Shown: positions 1 to 9,083 of the stretch, piece by piece
Position numbering within the stretch: the first letter of the stretch is position 1
How the letters are laid out: each line of letters opens with the position of its first letter
Origin: Alkalinema sp. FACHB-956
Lineage (GTDB): Bacteria; Cyanobacteriota; Cyanobacteriia; Leptolyngbyales; Leptolyngbyaceae
DNA length: 64,000 nucleotides
Reading direction: 5' to 3'
NCBI RefSeq assembly: GCF_014697025.1
Contig: NZ_JACJRC010000007.1
Location: forward strand, 148,232 to 212,231
Program-made: the position numbers and the translations under genes
Notes under the pieces: model-generated
What the model was told of the DNA's origin: nothing
The model's database searches: none
The model's input: the letters and a program-made list of their open reading frames with translations, nothing else

Positions 1-760
1 GGGGAATTTCATCCACCAAGTGCACAAGACACCGATCGACCTGCAACACCTCCAATAACTGTGCGATCGCACCTTTGAGGATGGTGGGGAGTTCAAAGCT
101 TTGGCGAGTTTGTGCCGTAATTTGATTGACTAACTGTTCTCGTTGCGCCTGTTTTTGAGTTTGCTCGTACAGTTGGGCTTGTTCGATGGCGATTGCGAGT
201 TGCTGGGAAATGGTTTGCAACAACTCCACCTCTGTAACCGTCCACTGTCGAGGTTGGTTCGATAGACAGCCAATAAAGCCCAACGTTCCATCCTGCATCG
301 GACAGGGCACCATTAAATTGGCTTGAGTGCCCAAAATGGGGGATGCTTCAGAGGGCGTGAGACGGGGGGACGCGGGCAACCAACGGCTCAACCACGCGAG
401 TGGGGGCGGTAATGAAATCGGGCTGGGTTGAACTAATAACTTGCCTTGGGTGATGGCCTGGGTAAAAGGCCCAAACAGGTGAATGGGATAGTAGCCCAGT
501 CGTAACATGGGTTGCGGCGTTCCGGGCTGGGCGGGCAAGTCCGAAGGAGACAGCGGGTTTGCAGGACTTTCCGGCGAACTCCTTTCACAGACTAACTGAA
601 TGCGTTGGGTATCCTGGAAGTACCAGAAAAATGTACACCGATCGAGATTCAGCAAGGCTGCAAGTTCATCAACTGCCGTTTGCAGCACAACTCGTAGCTC
701 TAGGGAACTTCGGATGCGATCGATAATTTGCCGCAGCGCAGCTCCTTGTTGATCAATCAT
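1..760 (-). CDS. GAF-domain sensor protein, C-terminus beyond window
   Basis: Open frame from an ATG at 760 running off the left edge, about 253 residues, no in-frame stop seen. The N-terminus (MIDQQGAALRQIIDRIRSSL, then LNLDRCTFFWY) is a classic cyanobacterial GAF domain. A second GAF begins near residue 215 (TILKGAIAQLLEVLQVDRC) and is cut. A helix rich in QAQLYEQTKTQAQ links the two. Such tandem GAF modules usually precede a histidine kinase, a diguanylate cyclase or a PP2C domain, none of which is visible. GAF domains bind small ligands or bilins; no clear bilin-binding Cys motif was noted. The output function stays open. Confidence 0.8.
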   Translation of the reverse strand, partial: MIDQQGAALRQIIDRIRSSLELRVVLQTAVDELAALLNLDRCTFFWYFQDTQRIQLVCERSSPESPANPLSPSDLPAQPGTPQPMLRLGYYPIHLFGPFTQAITQGKLLVQPSPISLPPPLAWLSRWLPASPRLTPSEASPILGTQANLMVPCPMQDGTLGFIGCLSNQPRQWTVTEVELLQTISQQLAIAIEQAQLYEQTQKQAQREQLVNQITAQTRQSFELPTILKGAIAQLLEVLQVDRCLVHLVDEIP

Positions 761-1866
761 TGGAAATGGCTTCACAAACAAACTCAAATAACTGAGAGAA
801 CACAGGACATTACGGAGTCACTCAAGATTGCTTTTCGGAGAAACGATCTAAGATCACCCTGAGAAACTCCCATTAGATCCCAGTTCTTTCGTTTTACCCA
901 AAACAATTGGTTGATTGGTCAATGAATCGTTTCACCCAAGAGAATGAAACTGTAAATGCACCCATGCGTCGTTAGCTGACTCCAGTGGTTCAAGGTGATT
1001 TATCCACTTACAAGATTCAGCCTCAATTGATCCCTTTACGGATCTAGTATTCACTAAAACCAGACTTTAGGATCAACTAAAGTTTAGTAACTCTAGTATT
1101 TGTTTTGGTTTGAAGTAATTCTTTGTTAAAAGAGATGGTCTATGGAGGGCATCCACGGGCATCTCAACGTTTAAGGAAGCCTTAACTCAGGTAGTTGCGA
1201 CTCTATATTTAACCCTATAGTAGATTAGCAGGTTATATCCTCAAAACCCACCATTGGAAGATTTTTGGCTTTGACCTAGTCGCTTGATTCGTAGATTTTG
1301 CCCCCATAAAGTGTTGTACTTTACCAAACGAAAGAGAAGCATTCATCAAAAGCAATTAAGCCAAAATTAAGCCAGAATCGATGGTGATCCAATAGTTGCT
1401 TCATCCAATAGTTGCTTCAGTAGTGTCAAACTGTGTGTCACCCTGCCTATCAACTTATGGGTCAACCTGTGTGTCAACCTATGTGTCAACCTGTGTGTCA
1501 ACTTGGCACTCCGCTTGCTTGGAAGTTCAAATGAAATCTCCTTTTTCAGCGGATTGGCCCATCGATGAATTCTGATTGCTTGAACCTGATTGCTTGAACC
1601 TAATTGTTTAGTCTTTGTAGACAGGCGTCATTTTATTTATTTTTACCAAATAAATATTTTAAGGGATACAGGGGACTAAAATTGTAGTCAAATCTACCAA
1701 CGAGATTCCTAACTTGAGTTATCCAGTCTAGTGAGTCGGTCTAGTGAATGGCTGGGTGATCCGTCGCTAGCGTTGCAATGATGGGTGGGTGGATAAATCA
1801 GAGATATGATTGGAAGCTATCATTTCTGCGCCGATCCCTGAGCCACGGTTAACGCCTGAGCTACGG
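761..1866. other. 1.1-kb spacer without gene, rich in short tandem repeats
   Basis: No convincing frame or RNA gene. It carries a series of local tandem duplications: a 16-bp unit twice at 1388-1419, a 12-bp unit (GTCAACCTRTGT) at 1461-1502, a 14-bp unit twice at 1574-1601, and an 18-bp unit at 1839-1872 that covers the stop codon of the following minus-strand gene. The promoter of the GAF gene should lie in the AT-rich part near 780-1100. Confidence 0.6.
1461..1502. repeat. 12-bp tandem repeat, 3.5 copies
   Basis: GTCAAC recurs at 1461, 1473, 1485 and 1497, a strict 12-bp period with consensus GTCAACCTRTGT. A looser copy lies just upstream (GTGTCACC at about 1436). Intergenic, no coding role visible. 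Confidence 0.85.
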
Positions 1867-2901
1867 TTAACGAATGGGTTCTAGCATCATCTCGGCTTGA
1901 GCTAAGTCGATCGCGCGATCGAGGAATGCTAACCCTTCCTCCAGAGACTGAATTTGGCTCAACTGACTGCGCAATTCCGATGCGCCGCTAAAGCCCTTGC
2001 AGTACCAAGCCATATGTTTTCGTGATTGATAGACCCCACGATCGCCCTTATAGGCCACCAGCATTTCTAAATGGTCGCGGGCACATTCTAACCGTTCCAC
2101 GAGGGTGGGCGTGGGTTTCAGTTCTCCCCGCTTCAGAAAATAATCGACTTCCCCCACCAAAAAAGGATAGCCCAACGTGCCTCGGGAGCACATGACCCCA
2201 TCGGCCCCCGTTTCCTCCAAACATTGCACCGCCGCTTCCACCGAGAAAATATCCCCATTGGCAATCACGGGGATGGACAGCACGGATTTCACCCGTCGGA
2301 TCCACTCCCACTTAGCCGATCCCTGGTAGCCCTGGGCCCGGGTACGACCATGAACCGTCAGCATTTTTGCACCTGCCGCTTCCAGTTTCTGGGCAAAGTC
2401 TAGGATATTAATTTCGTCCTCATCCCAGCCAATCCGGGTCTTCACCGTAACCGGAACATGAACCGCTGCCACCACTTCCCGGACGATCGCTGCGGCCAGA
2501 TCCGGTTGCCGCAGGAGTGAAGATCCCCCACCATTCTTCGTGATTTTATTGACCGGGCAACCCATGTTGATATCCACGGTATCCGCCCCCTCGGCCACCG
2601 CCTTTTGGGCCGCTTCCGCCAAAAAATCGGGCCGACAGTCGAATAGCTGGATGCTAATGGGCCGTTCCTGGGGATCAAGTTCCATGATGGTGGGAATGTC
2701 CCGCAGGTGGCGCAGGCTGGAGGCTTGCACCATCTCGGTATACATCATGGAATCTGGGGCAAAGCGCCGCACCAGCCGCCGAAAAACGAGGTCGGTTACA
2801 CCGGAGAGGGGAGACTGCAAGACCCGGCTCAACAGCGTCACATCGCCAATATTCAGGGGCTGGGCCAGCCGAGCTTGGAGTTCAGGGGAGAGAACGGGCA
2901 T
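1867..2901 (-). CDS. dus: tRNA-dihydrouridine synthase (DusB-type)
   Basis: 344 residues, the usual Dus length. It reduces a uridine of tRNA to dihydrouridine using FMN and NADPH. The TIM barrel shows the N-terminal SPLSGVTD (FMN-binding) motif, the catalytic-cysteine motif NMGCPVNKI with Cys115, the TVKTRIGW strand, TVHGRTR (phosphate/tRNA contact) and NGDI, followed by a helical C-terminal domain. It lies only 4 bp downstream of the DUF2325 gene and is probably co-transcribed with it. The stop codon sits inside an 18-bp tandem duplication. Assignment to Dus is firm; DusB over other subfamilies rests on motif resemblance. Confidence 0.92.
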   Translation of the reverse strand: MPVLSPELQARLAQPLNIGDVTLLSRVLQSPLSGVTDLVFRRLVRRFAPDSMMYTEMVQASSLRHLRDIPTIMELDPQERPISIQLFDCRPDFLAEAAQKAVAEGADTVDINMGCPVNKITKNGGGSSLLRQPDLAAAIVREVVAAVHVPVTVKTRIGWDEDEINILDFAQKLEAAGAKMLTVHGRTRAQGYQGSAKWEWIRRVKSVLSIPVIANGDIFSVEAAVQCLEETGADGVMCSRGTLGYPFLVGEVDYFLKRGELKPTPTLVERLECARDHLEMLVAYKGDRGVYQSRKHMAWYCKGFSGASELRSQLSQIQSLEEGLAFLDRAIDLAQAEMMLEPIR

Positions 2902-2905
2902 GGCG

Positions 2906-3949
2906 TTAGGAATATTTAGGCCGCTTCACCAGGGATTTAACCTTGAGATTGTAGGCGATCGCCTCCAGCACCGTCACTAATCCCGTCGTGTTAATCATTT
3001 CGATCGGTTTACCCGTTTTCTGGGCGGCGTTCTTGGCTTTTTCTGTCAACTTGTGGCTGGCATAGCCCGTCAGAATCATCACCAGGTCAGCGGTGGGAAT
3101 GTGGGATTCGATCTGCTCGGCTCGGTTTAGTCCTTCCTGGGCTGTACACCACACCAGTTCGACTTCCGATTCCCGCAGGCGGTTGCGGACGGCGGTATAG
3201 AGCCGATCGTGGCCGCCAAAAATAACCACCTTGCCTGCCAAATCCGTATAGGGGTTGGGGCGTTTCTCCGTTTTGCGGTGGCGGACTTGGGGTTGGAGAT
3301 CGGTGTTGCGGGGACGATTGCCTCGGTTTTCCCAAGCTTTGTTGTAGATAAATTGCAGGGCGCTCTCGTGGGTGCCTTGGATGCGGGCAACGGGGCCACG
3401 ATCGCTGTTGTCGTTGATTTGCTTAACCAGCGCTTCCACCACTTCTTCCAGGGCACCGGGAACGGCCTTCAGGTCATGGCGATACCCATAAATGGTGATG
3501 GCTGCATCCGTCGCGTCGTAAAAGTCGTCCTGCTCAGCAATTAGCTCCAGTAAATCTTCCTTCAACTCCTGTCGCCACTGGGACAGATCGATCGCCGATC
3601 GCTCATCTAATCTTCGTTCTTCAACTTCTAACAGCTCTTGCTCAATTTCCTCATCAACGGCTGCTTCAGCCAATTCATCTAGGTGGTTTAGGTGTTCTTT
3701 GACTTGATCGGCTTGGGTTTTCAGGGCGAGGTATTTTTCGTTGTCCGCCATTTCCGCTTTGGAAAATGCTGCGATCGCGGACTCTACCTTTGTTAACAAT
3801 CCATTTAATCGTCCTGCAATTTCCTCCCTCCGTTTCTCAATCCGTTCCGCTCGTTGTCTACGCAATCGTTGTCTTTCTAATTCCTCTTCGGCCTCTGACA
3901 CCAGCGATGTAACGGAAACTTCTAGTTGATCAAGATCTGCAAGGTTCAT
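2906..3949 (-). CDS. Coiled-coil protein with C-terminal DUF2325 domain
   Basis: 347 residues. Residues about 1-160 are charged and Glu/Arg-rich and should form coiled coils. The C-terminal third (KVVIFGGHDRLYTAVRNRL to MINTTGLVTVLEAIAYNL) matches the Rossmann-like DUF2325 family, with the typical strands ELVWCTAQ and DLVMILTGYASH. DUF2325 proteins are widespread in bacteria with no firm biochemical role. First gene of a two-gene unit with dus, with a long AT-rich leader upstream. Family call is confident, function unknown. Confidence 0.85.
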   Translation of the reverse strand: MNLADLDQLEVSVTSLVSEAEEELERQRLRRQRAERIEKRREEIAGRLNGLLTKVESAIAAFSKAEMADNEKYLALKTQADQVKEHLNHLDELAEAAVDEEIEQELLEVEERRLDERSAIDLSQWRQELKEDLLELIAEQDDFYDATDAAITIYGYRHDLKAVPGALEEVVEALVKQINDNSDRGPVARIQGTHESALQFIYNKAWENRGNRPRNTDLQPQVRHRKTEKRPNPYTDLAGKVVIFGGHDRLYTAVRNRLRESEVELVWCTAQEGLNRAEQIESHIPTADLVMILTGYASHKLTEKAKNAAQKTGKPIEMINTTGLVTVLEAIAYNLKVKSLVKRPKYS

Positions 3950-4386
3950 AGCAAGTTAACTAAGCTAAAGGATAAACAGGAAAAAAACGAACTGGCAGGC
4001 TGAGACCCCAAATCTGACTTTTATTTGTGAAAGATTCGTGAATATAAACCTGTTCTATCTATAATTACGCCAAATTCACGCCAGATGCTAGGACTGGATG
4101 GAGAATTCATCCAACCGGATAGCTGATCCAGTGTTCGATTGAAGTTGCCTATTGTCATAGTATCTGGTGGAGGGCGTTGCATCCAGTAAGTGATCTGAGT
4201 CGTCTGAGTTGTCTGAGTAAGCTCAGCCTGAGTAGTCTAAGTGATCTAAGGGTCTAGTTGAGCAATCTAACATGTTCAGCATTCCCAATCCGTTCTGATC
4301 AGGGTCACCCAGGTGGGTGATTTTCATCATCTTCATTCTAGATTGCTACAGTTGAGTTGAAGAAGTAAAAAAAAATTGTTGTTGAA
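3950..4386. other. Divergent intergenic region
   Basis: 437 bp between the divergent DUF2325 and aldo/keto reductase genes, so it should hold both promoters. At 4190-4260 there is a run of degenerate 9-10-bp units of the type GTCTGAGT/ATCTAAG. No RNA gene or small frame is convincing. Confidence 0.5.
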
Positions 4387-5625
4387 ATGAGTGTGAGTCC
4401 TAGGTCTCAATCGGAACTGAGTGCTATGAATCTGCCCACTATGCAATATCGACGATTTGGACGCACGCAGCTCAAAATGCCGGTCTTTTCCTGTGGGGGG
4501 ATGCGCTATCAATACAAGTGGAATGACGTTCCTGCCCAGGAGATTCCTGCGGAGAATCAGCGCAATGTGGAGCAAACTGTGCGCCGCTCCCTGGAATTGG
4601 GGATTAATCACATCGAAACGGCACGAGCCTATGGAACTTCAGAAGTCCAGCTGGGGCAAGTACTGCCCCTGATTCCGCGTGATCAGTTTATTCTACAGAC
4701 AAAAATATTGGTTCAGGAGCTTGGACAATCCTTTCTGGACACCTTTGAGCAATCCCTGGCGAGCCTGAACGTCGATTATGTGGATTTATTGGCAATCCAT
4801 GGGTTGAATTCTGCCAGTCACTTGGAAGATTGCCTGAAACCGGGGGGATGCCTTGAGATGGCCCGATCGCTCCAGGCCCAAGGGAAGGCCCGATTTATTG
4901 GTTTTTCGACCCATGCGCCCACGGAGGTGATTATCCAGGCGATCGAAACCGATGCCTTTGATTACGTTAATCTCCATTGGTATTATATTAATCAGAACAA
5001 TTGGCCCGCGATCGAGGCGGCGACCCGCCATGACATGGGTGTTTTTATCATCAGCCCCTCGGACAAGGGTGGAAAACTATATGCTCCCCCTAAAAAGTTG
5101 ACGGATCTCTGTGCCCCCCTCAGCCCGATCGTCTTCAATAACCTGTTTTGCCTCAGCCATCCCCAAATCCATACCTTGAGCATTGGAGCCGCGAAGCCGA
5201 GTGATTTTGATGAGCATTTGAAGACACTCCCCCTCCTCGATCGGGCGACGGAGATCCTGGAACCCATCCTCCAGGGATTGGAGCAGGCGGCGATCGAGAC
5301 GCTGGGGGCAGACTGGTGGCAGCGTTGGTCGATCGGGCTACCAACGGTCGATCAAACCCCTGGGGGATTAAACATTCCCGTGATTCTCTGGCTGCGTAAC
5401 CTGGCGTTGGCCTACGACATGACGGACTATGCCAAAATGCGTTACAACCTGCTGGGGCAGGCGAGTCATTGGTTTCCTGGTTCCCGCGTCGATCGGGTTG
5501 ATCCAGAGGGGCTTAAACCTCTGCTGGCCAACAGTCCCTTTGCCGATCGGATTCCGCAACTCCTGCGAGAGACCCATGACTTGTTAGCGGGTGAAGAAGT
5601 GCAGCGACTTTCCCAAGCGGACTGA
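4387..5625 (+). CDS. Aldo/keto reductase family oxidoreductase
   Basis: 412 residues. NAD(P)H-dependent oxidoreductase fold: MQYRRFGRTQLKMPVFSCGG at the barrel entry, GINHIETARAYGTSE (active-site Asp replaced by Glu in the NHIETA segment), QTKIL, SLASLNVDYVDLLAIHG, ARFIGFSTHAP and GVFIISPSDKGGKL. The C-terminal region resembles the ferredoxin-linked COG1453 class in length but shows no four-cysteine cluster, so an Fe-S centre is unlikely. Three ATG codons are possible (4387, 4426, 4441); the conserved part starts at the last and no strong ribosome site decides. Substrate unknown. Confidence 0.88.
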   Translation: MSVSPRSQSELSAMNLPTMQYRRFGRTQLKMPVFSCGGMRYQYKWNDVPAQEIPAENQRNVEQTVRRSLELGINHIETARAYGTSEVQLGQVLPLIPRDQFILQTKILVQELGQSFLDTFEQSLASLNVDYVDLLAIHGLNSASHLEDCLKPGGCLEMARSLQAQGKARFIGFSTHAPTEVIIQAIETDAFDYVNLHWYYINQNNWPAIEAATRHDMGVFIISPSDKGGKLYAPPKKLTDLCAPLSPIVFNNLFCLSHPQIHTLSIGAAKPSDFDEHLKTLPLLDRATEILEPILQGLEQAAIETLGADWWQRWSIGLPTVDQTPGGLNIPVILWLRNLALAYDMTDYAKMRYNLLGQASHWFPGSRVDRVDPEGLKPLLANSPFADRIPQLLRETHDLLAGEEVQRLSQAD

Positions 5626-5670
5626 TGCAAACTGGAGTGCAATCAACCTGCTGAGTGATTAAAAAAATAT

Positions 5671-5740
5671 GGGTAAACCGTCATTGCCAGCTCAAGTCAT
5701 TGCCAACTCAAGTCATTGCCAGCTCAGTGACGGTTTACCC
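5671..5740. terminator. Perfect inverted repeat with tandem repeats in its loop
   Basis: GGGTAAACCGTCA at 5671-5683 pairs perfectly with TGACGGTTTACCC at 5728-5740. The 44-nt loop (5684-5727) is made almost wholly of a 16-bp unit (TCATTGCCARCTCAAG) repeated three times. It lies between two convergent genes and is flanked by an A-run on the left, so a bidirectional terminator is the simplest reading. Confidence 0.6.
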
Positions 5741-5801
5741 TTGCTTGTTTCAGTGTTCCCAATCCACTAATGCTCCAAATCCACTAGCACTCCAAAGCCA
5801 C

Positions 5802-6476
5802 TTAAGGTTGGCTGGAAATCGTCTGGGTTTGGTTTTGCTCAGCGTACATGGCACGGAGAACCAAGGCCGGATCAACCCATTGCTTGGCATATTTCAAGCC
5901 CCAATGGAGGTGTGGCCCTGTGGTTCTGCCCGTCATGCCCACCCGTCCAATGCGGGTGCCAGCGCTGATATCTTGGCCTTCATAGATTTGCAGACCGCCC
6001 CCACGATCGATCATGTAGGGTCGGCCTTGGCCATCTCGATCGACATAGCCTTGCATATGGCAGTAAATGTGTTCCCATTCCCCCGATTCGATCACCACGG
6101 ACGTGCCACAGGCGGAATCATCGGACACTTCCACCACTTTGCCTGTCCACCAACTGCGGATGTAGCTGCCCTCGGGGGCGGCCATATCCAAGCCCCGATG
6201 GAACTGGGTGCCGTCTCCGGTGGGCGAAGCCCGATAGCCAAAGGGGGAGGTGTAGCCTTGGAAATTTTCTACTGGGAACGATGCGCCCCGCCAAGTGCTG
6301 CTTCCAGTCGCGTACTGATTGACTTCAAAGGCGTTAACAGCATGATGGCCTAACCAAGACAGCCCCAGGGTGACGACTAGCCCCAGCCCCATGAGAACAA
6401 TCTGACGACTCATCGAACCTAACTTGCAGCAACTTAACTTGCAGTATTGTCTAAGTGCTTGGATCACTTGCTTCAT
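5802..6476 (-). CDS. M23 family metallopeptidase, exported
   Basis: 224 residues. LytM/M23 zinc endopeptidase that cuts peptidoglycan cross-bridges. The zinc site is visible: His93 and Asp97 (FHRGLDMAA), and His189 with His191 (TTGPHLHWG). A hydrophobic segment at about 26-45 ending VNAFEV acts as signal peptide or anchor, so the enzyme is periplasmic. A shorter start at MSRQIVLMG (residue 22) is possible. The catalytic domain fills most of the protein and there is no LysM or SH3 module. Monocistronic by spacing. Confidence 0.9.
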   Translation of the reverse strand: MKQVIQALRQYCKLSCCKLGSMSRQIVLMGLGLVVTLGLSWLGHHAVNAFEVNQYATGSSTWRGASFPVENFQGYTSPFGYRASPTGDGTQFHRGLDMAAPEGSYIRSWWTGKVVEVSDDSACGTSVVIESGEWEHIYCHMQGYVDRDGQGRPYMIDRGGGLQIYEGQDISAGTRIGRVGMTGRTTGPHLHWGLKYAKQWVDPALVLRAMYAEQNQTQTISSQP

Positions 6477-6852
6477 GGTCTTTCAACAAATCTTGTTCGC
6501 AATCTTGTTCGCAGCAAACTCTGCACCCTGTAAAAAGGGCGGTTCGTACGAGAAAAATGGGGATCGATAAACGGTGGAACCGAAGATATTTAGGGAATCT
6601 CCGCCCATTTAAACACACAAACTTTTTTTTGAACCCACTTGTTTTAAGTTGTCCAAGATTTAGTGTTTCGAAGCCCTGATTTAGGTATTCTCACTGGCGA
6701 TCGAAAATCATGAATAAAAATTAATTTCGTCAGATTTTTTTGCTGTTACGGTTGCTCCAGGGGTGTGATGCTGGATGATTCAGCAGATTGCAAACGCAAA
6801 TTAGAAGCGTAAATTACAGGCGTAAATTACAGGCGCAGATTACAAACTCAGA
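6477..6852. other. Intergenic region with 13-bp tandem repeats
   Basis: 376 bp. The left part holds the M23 gene promoter. From 6807 a 13-bp unit (GCGTAAATTACAG) is repeated twice, then a related unit (GATTACAAACTCA) twice to 6863. The second block overlaps the stop codon of sfsA at 6853-6855. No gene seen. Confidence 0.55.
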
Positions 6853-6863
6853 TTACAAACTCA
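6807..6863. repeat. Two abutting 13-bp tandem duplications over the sfsA stop
   Basis: Units at 6807-6819 and 6820-6832 are identical, as are 6838-6850 and 6851-6863. The latter duplicates the last codons plus stop of the minus-strand sfsA gene. Confidence 0.85.
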
Positions 6864-7572
6864 GTTGTGCTAATCCTTGATAACGAATGCCCTCGGGACT
6901 GATGTCAAAACAACAGGGTAAGACTTCTAAGCCTTGGCCGATCGCGGCTCGGAGTAATTTGCCGTAGAGGGGGTCTTTGCTGTCTCCCGGCGCAAAGCGA
7001 TCGCAGTCACCTCGATTGATGAAATACAGCATGACGGCGCGGGCATCGGGGAGCAGGGCCATCAGTTCCCGAATGTGTTTTTGGCCACGGGTGGTGACGG
7101 TGTCGGGAAAGAGGGCAAGGCTACCATCGGTCCAGGTGGTGTTTTTGACTTCGACGTAGATCGGCTTGTCGGAAGTTGTTAACAGAAAATCAATGCGGCT
7201 TTTTTCTTGGCCGTAGGGGACTTCGTGGCGCAGGGTGTCGTAGGTTTGCAGGGTGGGGAGGAGGCGCTGTTCGATCGCGAGTTTGACGACTTTGTTGGGC
7301 AGTCCAGTATTGACCCCGACCCAAACGGGTTGATCTTGCTCGATCAGTTCAATCATTTCCCAGGTGTAGGGCAGTTTCCGGGTTTTGCTGTCGCTTGTGG
7401 AGAGTAAAACGCGATGGCCGGGGCGATAGATGCCTGTCATGGGGCCAGTATTGGGACAGTGGGCCGTGACGATTTCGCCAGAGTCCAGTTCCACATCGGC
7501 GAAGAAGCGTTTGTAGCGGGTGAGGAGGGTGCCGGAAATTAAGGGTGGATAGCGGTAAATCAAATCGGACAT
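6853..7572 (-). CDS. sfsA: SfsA, DNA/RNA nuclease-like protein
   Basis: 239 residues from the ATG at 7572; a longer frame reaches 7602 but homology begins at MSDLIYRYPPLISG. The family signature is clear: LLTRYKRFFADVEL, TAHCPNTGPMTG, EVPYGQEKSRIDFLL and YVEVKNTTW, the last two carrying the Asp and Glu-x-Lys of a restriction-endonuclease-like core. The OB-fold N-terminus binds nucleic acid. The E. coli name (sugar fermentation stimulation) reflects an overexpression effect. Its role in cyanobacteria is not known. Confidence 0.93.
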   Translation of the reverse strand: MSDLIYRYPPLISGTLLTRYKRFFADVELDSGEIVTAHCPNTGPMTGIYRPGHRVLLSTSDSKTRKLPYTWEMIELIEQDQPVWVGVNTGLPNKVVKLAIEQRLLPTLQTYDTLRHEVPYGQEKSRIDFLLTTSDKPIYVEVKNTTWTDGSLALFPDTVTTRGQKHIRELMALLPDARAVMLYFINRGDCDRFAPGDSKDPLYGKLLRAAIGQGLEVLPCCFDISPEGIRYQGLAQLSL

Positions 7573-7661
7573 GGACGCGATCGAGCCAGAACTGCCCCCC
7601 AAGATTACCGCAGATTACTGCGATTTGGGTTCCTGGAAAAAATAGGCGGCAAATAGGTCGC

Positions 7662-9083
7662 CTAGGAGTTTAAGGATGCATCTTCGCAGTTCAGCAGCTT
7701 TTCTAGAATGACGATAGCGGCTGGGGGTGCGGGTTTGGCTGTGGGTTTAGCTGTGGGTTTGGCTGCGGGTTTGGCTGCGGGTTTAGCTGTGGGTTTAGCT
7801 GTGGGTTTAGCTGTAGGTTTGGCTGGGGGTTGGGATTGCGGCGGAATGCTTTTTGTTTTGCGGGATGATTGGCGGATTTTTTGTTCTGCGCCCAGGTTCC
7901 AGAGTTCCATGGTTAACCGTCCAGCGTAGGTCTGCCTGAGTTCATCCTCGGCTGGGAGGGGTTGGCGTTGCAGGTTGGCCGCGAAGGAAAGTTTGGGGTT
8001 GAATTTCAGCCGTTGGACTAGGGTGGTTACGACGTGGCGCTGTTCTGGACGGGCCAATTTGAGCCCTTGCAGGATGGGGCGTTCTAGGATGCGATCGCGA
8101 TCGGCGTCGGTCAATTGTTCCTGCAACCAAGCTTCGGAGGTGGAAATGGGTAAGTCGGCGGCTTGTTCATCGACTTTGGCGAAGGCGTGGGCTTCTCGGA
8201 AGGAAATGCGTCCATTGCGATCGTAGTCGGCGGATTCAACGGGTTGGCCTACGCGATTGATGCCACTTAGCCCCGCAAAGAAACTGGAGCTGTAATCTTC
8301 GTAATCGGCTTCGTTGACTTCTGGGGTGCAGCCGACGGAGGGGAGTTGTTTGACGGTGGCGAAGAAGCCACAGCGATCGTGGGGTGCAATGGGGTTGTCA
8401 GGATTGCCGCCTTCGTAGATGAGGTTGGCGAATGCGCCTGCATAGCATTGCACCATGACGGAGACGACTGGTTTTTTGGGGGGGAGTTGATCCAGGAGTT
8501 GGGTAAATTTCTGGACTGTGAGAAATTTGTCTTTCCAGAGGATCATTGCGTTGTCATTTTCGTTTTCTTGGTTGTGGTAACCGTGACCTGTGAAGTAGAA
8601 GAAAAGGGGTTTTAAGTTGCGTTGCTGTTGTAATGATTGCTTGAGATTGTTGACGTTGGATGCACCGTTGAGGTTGGGAATTTCTGGAGCTTTAAAGGTT
8701 TCTTCGTTCTGGTTGTTTAAGAAGCGAACGTTTTTTTCTCCAGTGTTGCCGTTTGCGAACCAGATGACGGCTTGTTTTGGGTTGAATCCTAAGGTTTTTA
8801 GGGTGCGTTGGAAGTATAAAACGTTTTTTTCGATCGCGATTTCGTTGGATGCTGGAGAGCCGCCCCCGGAGAGGACGAGAAATTGTTGGGGGTTGGGGGA
8901 TTTTGGGGGTTGGGGGGCAGGCGATCGGGGGGTTTTGGTGGCATGAACAGTGGGGACGGTGGGTTGGGCTTGGGCGGTGGTGGAGCGGGTGGCTTCTCGG
9001 CTGGGATCGAATTTTTCGGCGAGACAGCCACAAAACAACATACTTCCTGCGATGCCTGCAATCCAGCGCCAAACTTGAGTCAT
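7662..9083 (-). CDS. Caspase-like (clan CD) peptidase lipoprotein
   Basis: 473 residues. The N-terminus MTQVWRWIAGIAGSMLFCGC is an export signal ending in a lipobox-like Cys20, followed by a Pro/Thr-rich linker. The caspase/legumain-like domain has strand FLVLSGGG, dyad His167 (FYFTGHGYH) and dyad Cys213 (VMVQCYAGAF). Residues 286-297 (DYDRNGRISFRE) form a canonical EF-hand-like loop, suggesting calcium binding. The C-terminus carries eight AKPT/AKPA units encoded by a 12-bp DNA repeat, probably a wall-spanning tether. Substrate unknown; an extracytoplasmic orthocaspase relative is the best description. Confidence 0.75.
   Translation of the reverse strand: MTQVWRWIAGIAGSMLFCGCLAEKFDPSREATRSTTAQAQPTVPTVHATKTPRSPAPQPPKSPNPQQFLVLSGGGSPASNEIAIEKNVLYFQRTLKTLGFNPKQAVIWFANGNTGEKNVRFLNNQNEETFKAPEIPNLNGASNVNNLKQSLQQQRNLKPLFFYFTGHGYHNQENENDNAMILWKDKFLTVQKFTQLLDQLPPKKPVVSVMVQCYAGAFANLIYEGGNPDNPIAPHDRCGFFATVKQLPSVGCTPEVNEADYEDYSSSFFAGLSGINRVGQPVESADYDRNGRISFREAHAFAKVDEQAADLPISTSEAWLQEQLTDADRDRILERPILQGLKLARPEQRHVVTTLVQRLKFNPKLSFAANLQRQPLPAEDELRQTYAGRLTMELWNLGAEQKIRQSSRKTKSIPPQSQPPAKPTAKPTAKPTAKPAAKPAAKPTAKPTAKPAPPAAIVILEKLLNCEDASLNS
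7729..7824. repeat. 12-bp tandem repeat, 8 copies, inside coding region
   Basis: Eight consecutive 12-bp units of consensus GYGGGTTTRGCT, encoding Pro-Thr/Ala-Ala-Lys on the minus strand close to the C-terminus of the caspase-like lipoprotein. Confidence 0.9.

Noticed and set aside
1461..1502. Possible CRISPR-like array
   Set aside because: The 12-bp units abut without spacers, and no cas gene is present.
1684..1697. GTA-N8-TAC, NtcA-like box
   Set aside because: One such match per about 4 kb is expected by chance, and it is not placed near any start codon.
5655..6353. Plus-strand frame of 232 codons
   Set aside because: Lies opposite the M23 peptidase, whose zinc motifs are intact; no homology recognised.
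7729..7824. Possible minisatellite unrelated to coding
   Set aside because: The period is a multiple of three and keeps the frame of the caspase-like protein, so it is a coding repeat.
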